Shown here one piece after another: positions 63,071 through 64,000 of a stretch of DNA of 64,000 nucleotides (the stretch's first letter is position 1; the number at the start of each line of letters is the position of its first letter). This stretch comes from Echinostoma caproni (lineage: Eukaryota > Platyhelminthes > Trematoda > Plagiorchiida > Echinostomatidae). The stretch is taken from NCBI GenBank assembly GCA_900618425.1, contig UZAN01040565.1, positions 1 to 64,000 on the forward strand, in the 5' to 3' direction. The position numbers and the translations under genes were made by a program. A model generated the notes under the pieces. That model had not been told where the DNA came from, ran no database searches, and was given only the letters and a program-made list of their open reading frames with translations.

Positions 63071-63685
63071 TAGTACTATCTCACCAATGTCTGGTACTTT
63101 TTAGCAAATTTATCCTAATGTCTACCATACGCTTCAAAAATAAGCACACATTCGAACGCACTACATGTCTTCCGTATTACCACTCCGTACACGTTTTCCT
63201 GTTAACACCAATCCTGTCCTTTGAAGCTTTAAACTCAATCTTTTCTGAACGTAATTGTTTGTTTACCGACACAATGTTCCATTATTTGTTGTCTCTGTTA
63301 CTACAACTGAGTGGTCATGTATTAACTCAATATTCATCCCCCATGGGGTGAACAAAATCCGTTCATGATGCCCCCGTTTCTTACAAACTACAAATGTGCT
63401 GTTATTGTTCTTCCAGGCTGGATATCCTTGAGTTTCCATCGCATTGTCCCATGGATTAGCGTCGTCCAATTAACACTAAGTCGACTCATTATCAGAAGCA
63501 TCACAAAATGGGTATAGGAGAATAAGGGAGATTGATGACGCAGCATATAAATACCATTGGATAATTGCCTAAATATGGACATGTTAGTTTATCCCACCCA
63601 AAAAACGATGCGCAATTGTGTGCTAGGCAGCTCGAAATACCCCTGTAAGTTGTGCGCTATTCTTGTTATTGGTACCAAATTCAGT
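63071..63685. other. No recognisable gene
   Basis: No motif is identified. The part after 63557 is in frame with the next element and might be its N-terminal region. Confidence 0.4.
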
Positions 63686-63689
63686 TTCA

Positions 63690-64000
63690 ACGCCAGAGAC
63701 AAATATAAGACACAGCTATCTGAACCACTTCTTGCAGAGATACTAAAGCAACTTCAGCCAAAGAAAAATTACATCCTCGAAGCTAACTCTTACAAACTCA
63801 TCACCTATGGATCTCATTCACAGATACTATTCAGAATTGTCGAAATTACACAAGCCAAATATGTATCCTAGACCAGTGATTGGGGCGTGCAGTTCAGCCT
63901 GGCATGTTACATCACAGTGGGTTGTAAAATTTCTGGAACTTGTGCACAAAAGGTTGACCAGATATAGGTTATTTGTTCGCATACCAAGAATCAAGACAAT
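63690..64000 (+). pseudogene. Penelope-like element D, N-terminal part, cut by the window end
   Basis: A plus-strand frame open to 63871 gives DKYKTQLSEPLLAEILKQLQ, then NYILEANSYKLI. After a shift near 63790 it continues with ELSKLHKPNMYPRPVIGACS, SAWHVTSQWVVKFLELVHKR and LTRYRLFVRIPRIK up to the window end. This is the PLE block LYGLPKLHKP...RPI followed by the conserved helix before RT motif A; here LYGLP is degraded to YYSELS. The rest of RT and any GIY-YIG domain would lie beyond 64000. The residues differ from the equivalent parts of PLEs A-C, so this is a fourth lineage. Confidence 0.78.

Noticed and set aside
1..64000. CRISPR arrays, bacterial operons, rRNA or canonical tRNA genes
   Set aside because: No regularly spaced repeats, ribosome-binding-site-led gene runs, or complete cloverleaf sequence with intact A and B boxes were seen.

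Overview
The window looks like a piece of a metazoan nuclear genome, most probably a parasitic flatworm (trematode-like). The sequence is AT-rich, has no operon-like gene packing, no long intact reading frames, two runs of N about 528 bases long, and is scattered with decayed retroelements of three kinds: Penelope-like elements (PLEs) with a GIY-YIG endonuclease, RTE-type LINEs, and LINEs of the CR1/jockey group with a PHD-like ORF1. That mixture is typical of trematodes, but the assignment is inference; no host marker gene was found.

Layout. 1-1000 (-): LINE ORF1 fragment with a PHD-like zinc finger. 6.46-8.94 kb (+): a LINE ORF2 relic with endonuclease and reverse transcriptase (RT). 11.34-11.56 kb (-): one copy of a dispersed repeat, related to an inverted-repeat structure at 38.86-39.21 kb. 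12.56-12.97 kb (+): RTE 3' tail. 15.99-18.01 kb (-): RTE relic with tail, RT and endonuclease. 21.80-23.45 kb (-): second RTE relic, interrupted by a gap at 22060-22586. 27.64-28.67 kb (-): LINE RT C-terminal half. 29.50-31.60 kb (+) and 34.35-36.56 kb (+): two PLEs of different lineages. 32.69-33.06 kb (+): LINE endonuclease scrap. 44.10-45.00 kb (+): LINE RT C-terminus and probable 3' UTR. 46033-46561: second gap, flanked by a perfect 27-bp direct repeat. 55.30-56.87 kb (+): third PLE. 60.88-62.06 kb (+): LINE endonuclease end and RT. 62.76-63.07 kb (+): fourth RTE tail. 63.69-64.00 kb (+): fourth PLE, running off the window.

None of the coding relics is intact. All carry stops, frameshifts or lost catalytic residues, so they are annotated as pseudogenes or element fragments. 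The most structurally complete is the 34.35-36.56 kb PLE. The stretches between elements show no recognisable host exon, tRNA or rRNA gene. They may be intergenic or deep intronic DNA, and short host exons could have been missed. No new biological system is convincingly present. The items most worth follow-up are the inverted-repeat family (38.9 and 11.4 kb), the spread of PLE lineages, the repeat-flanked gap, and the tRNA-like SINE candidates.
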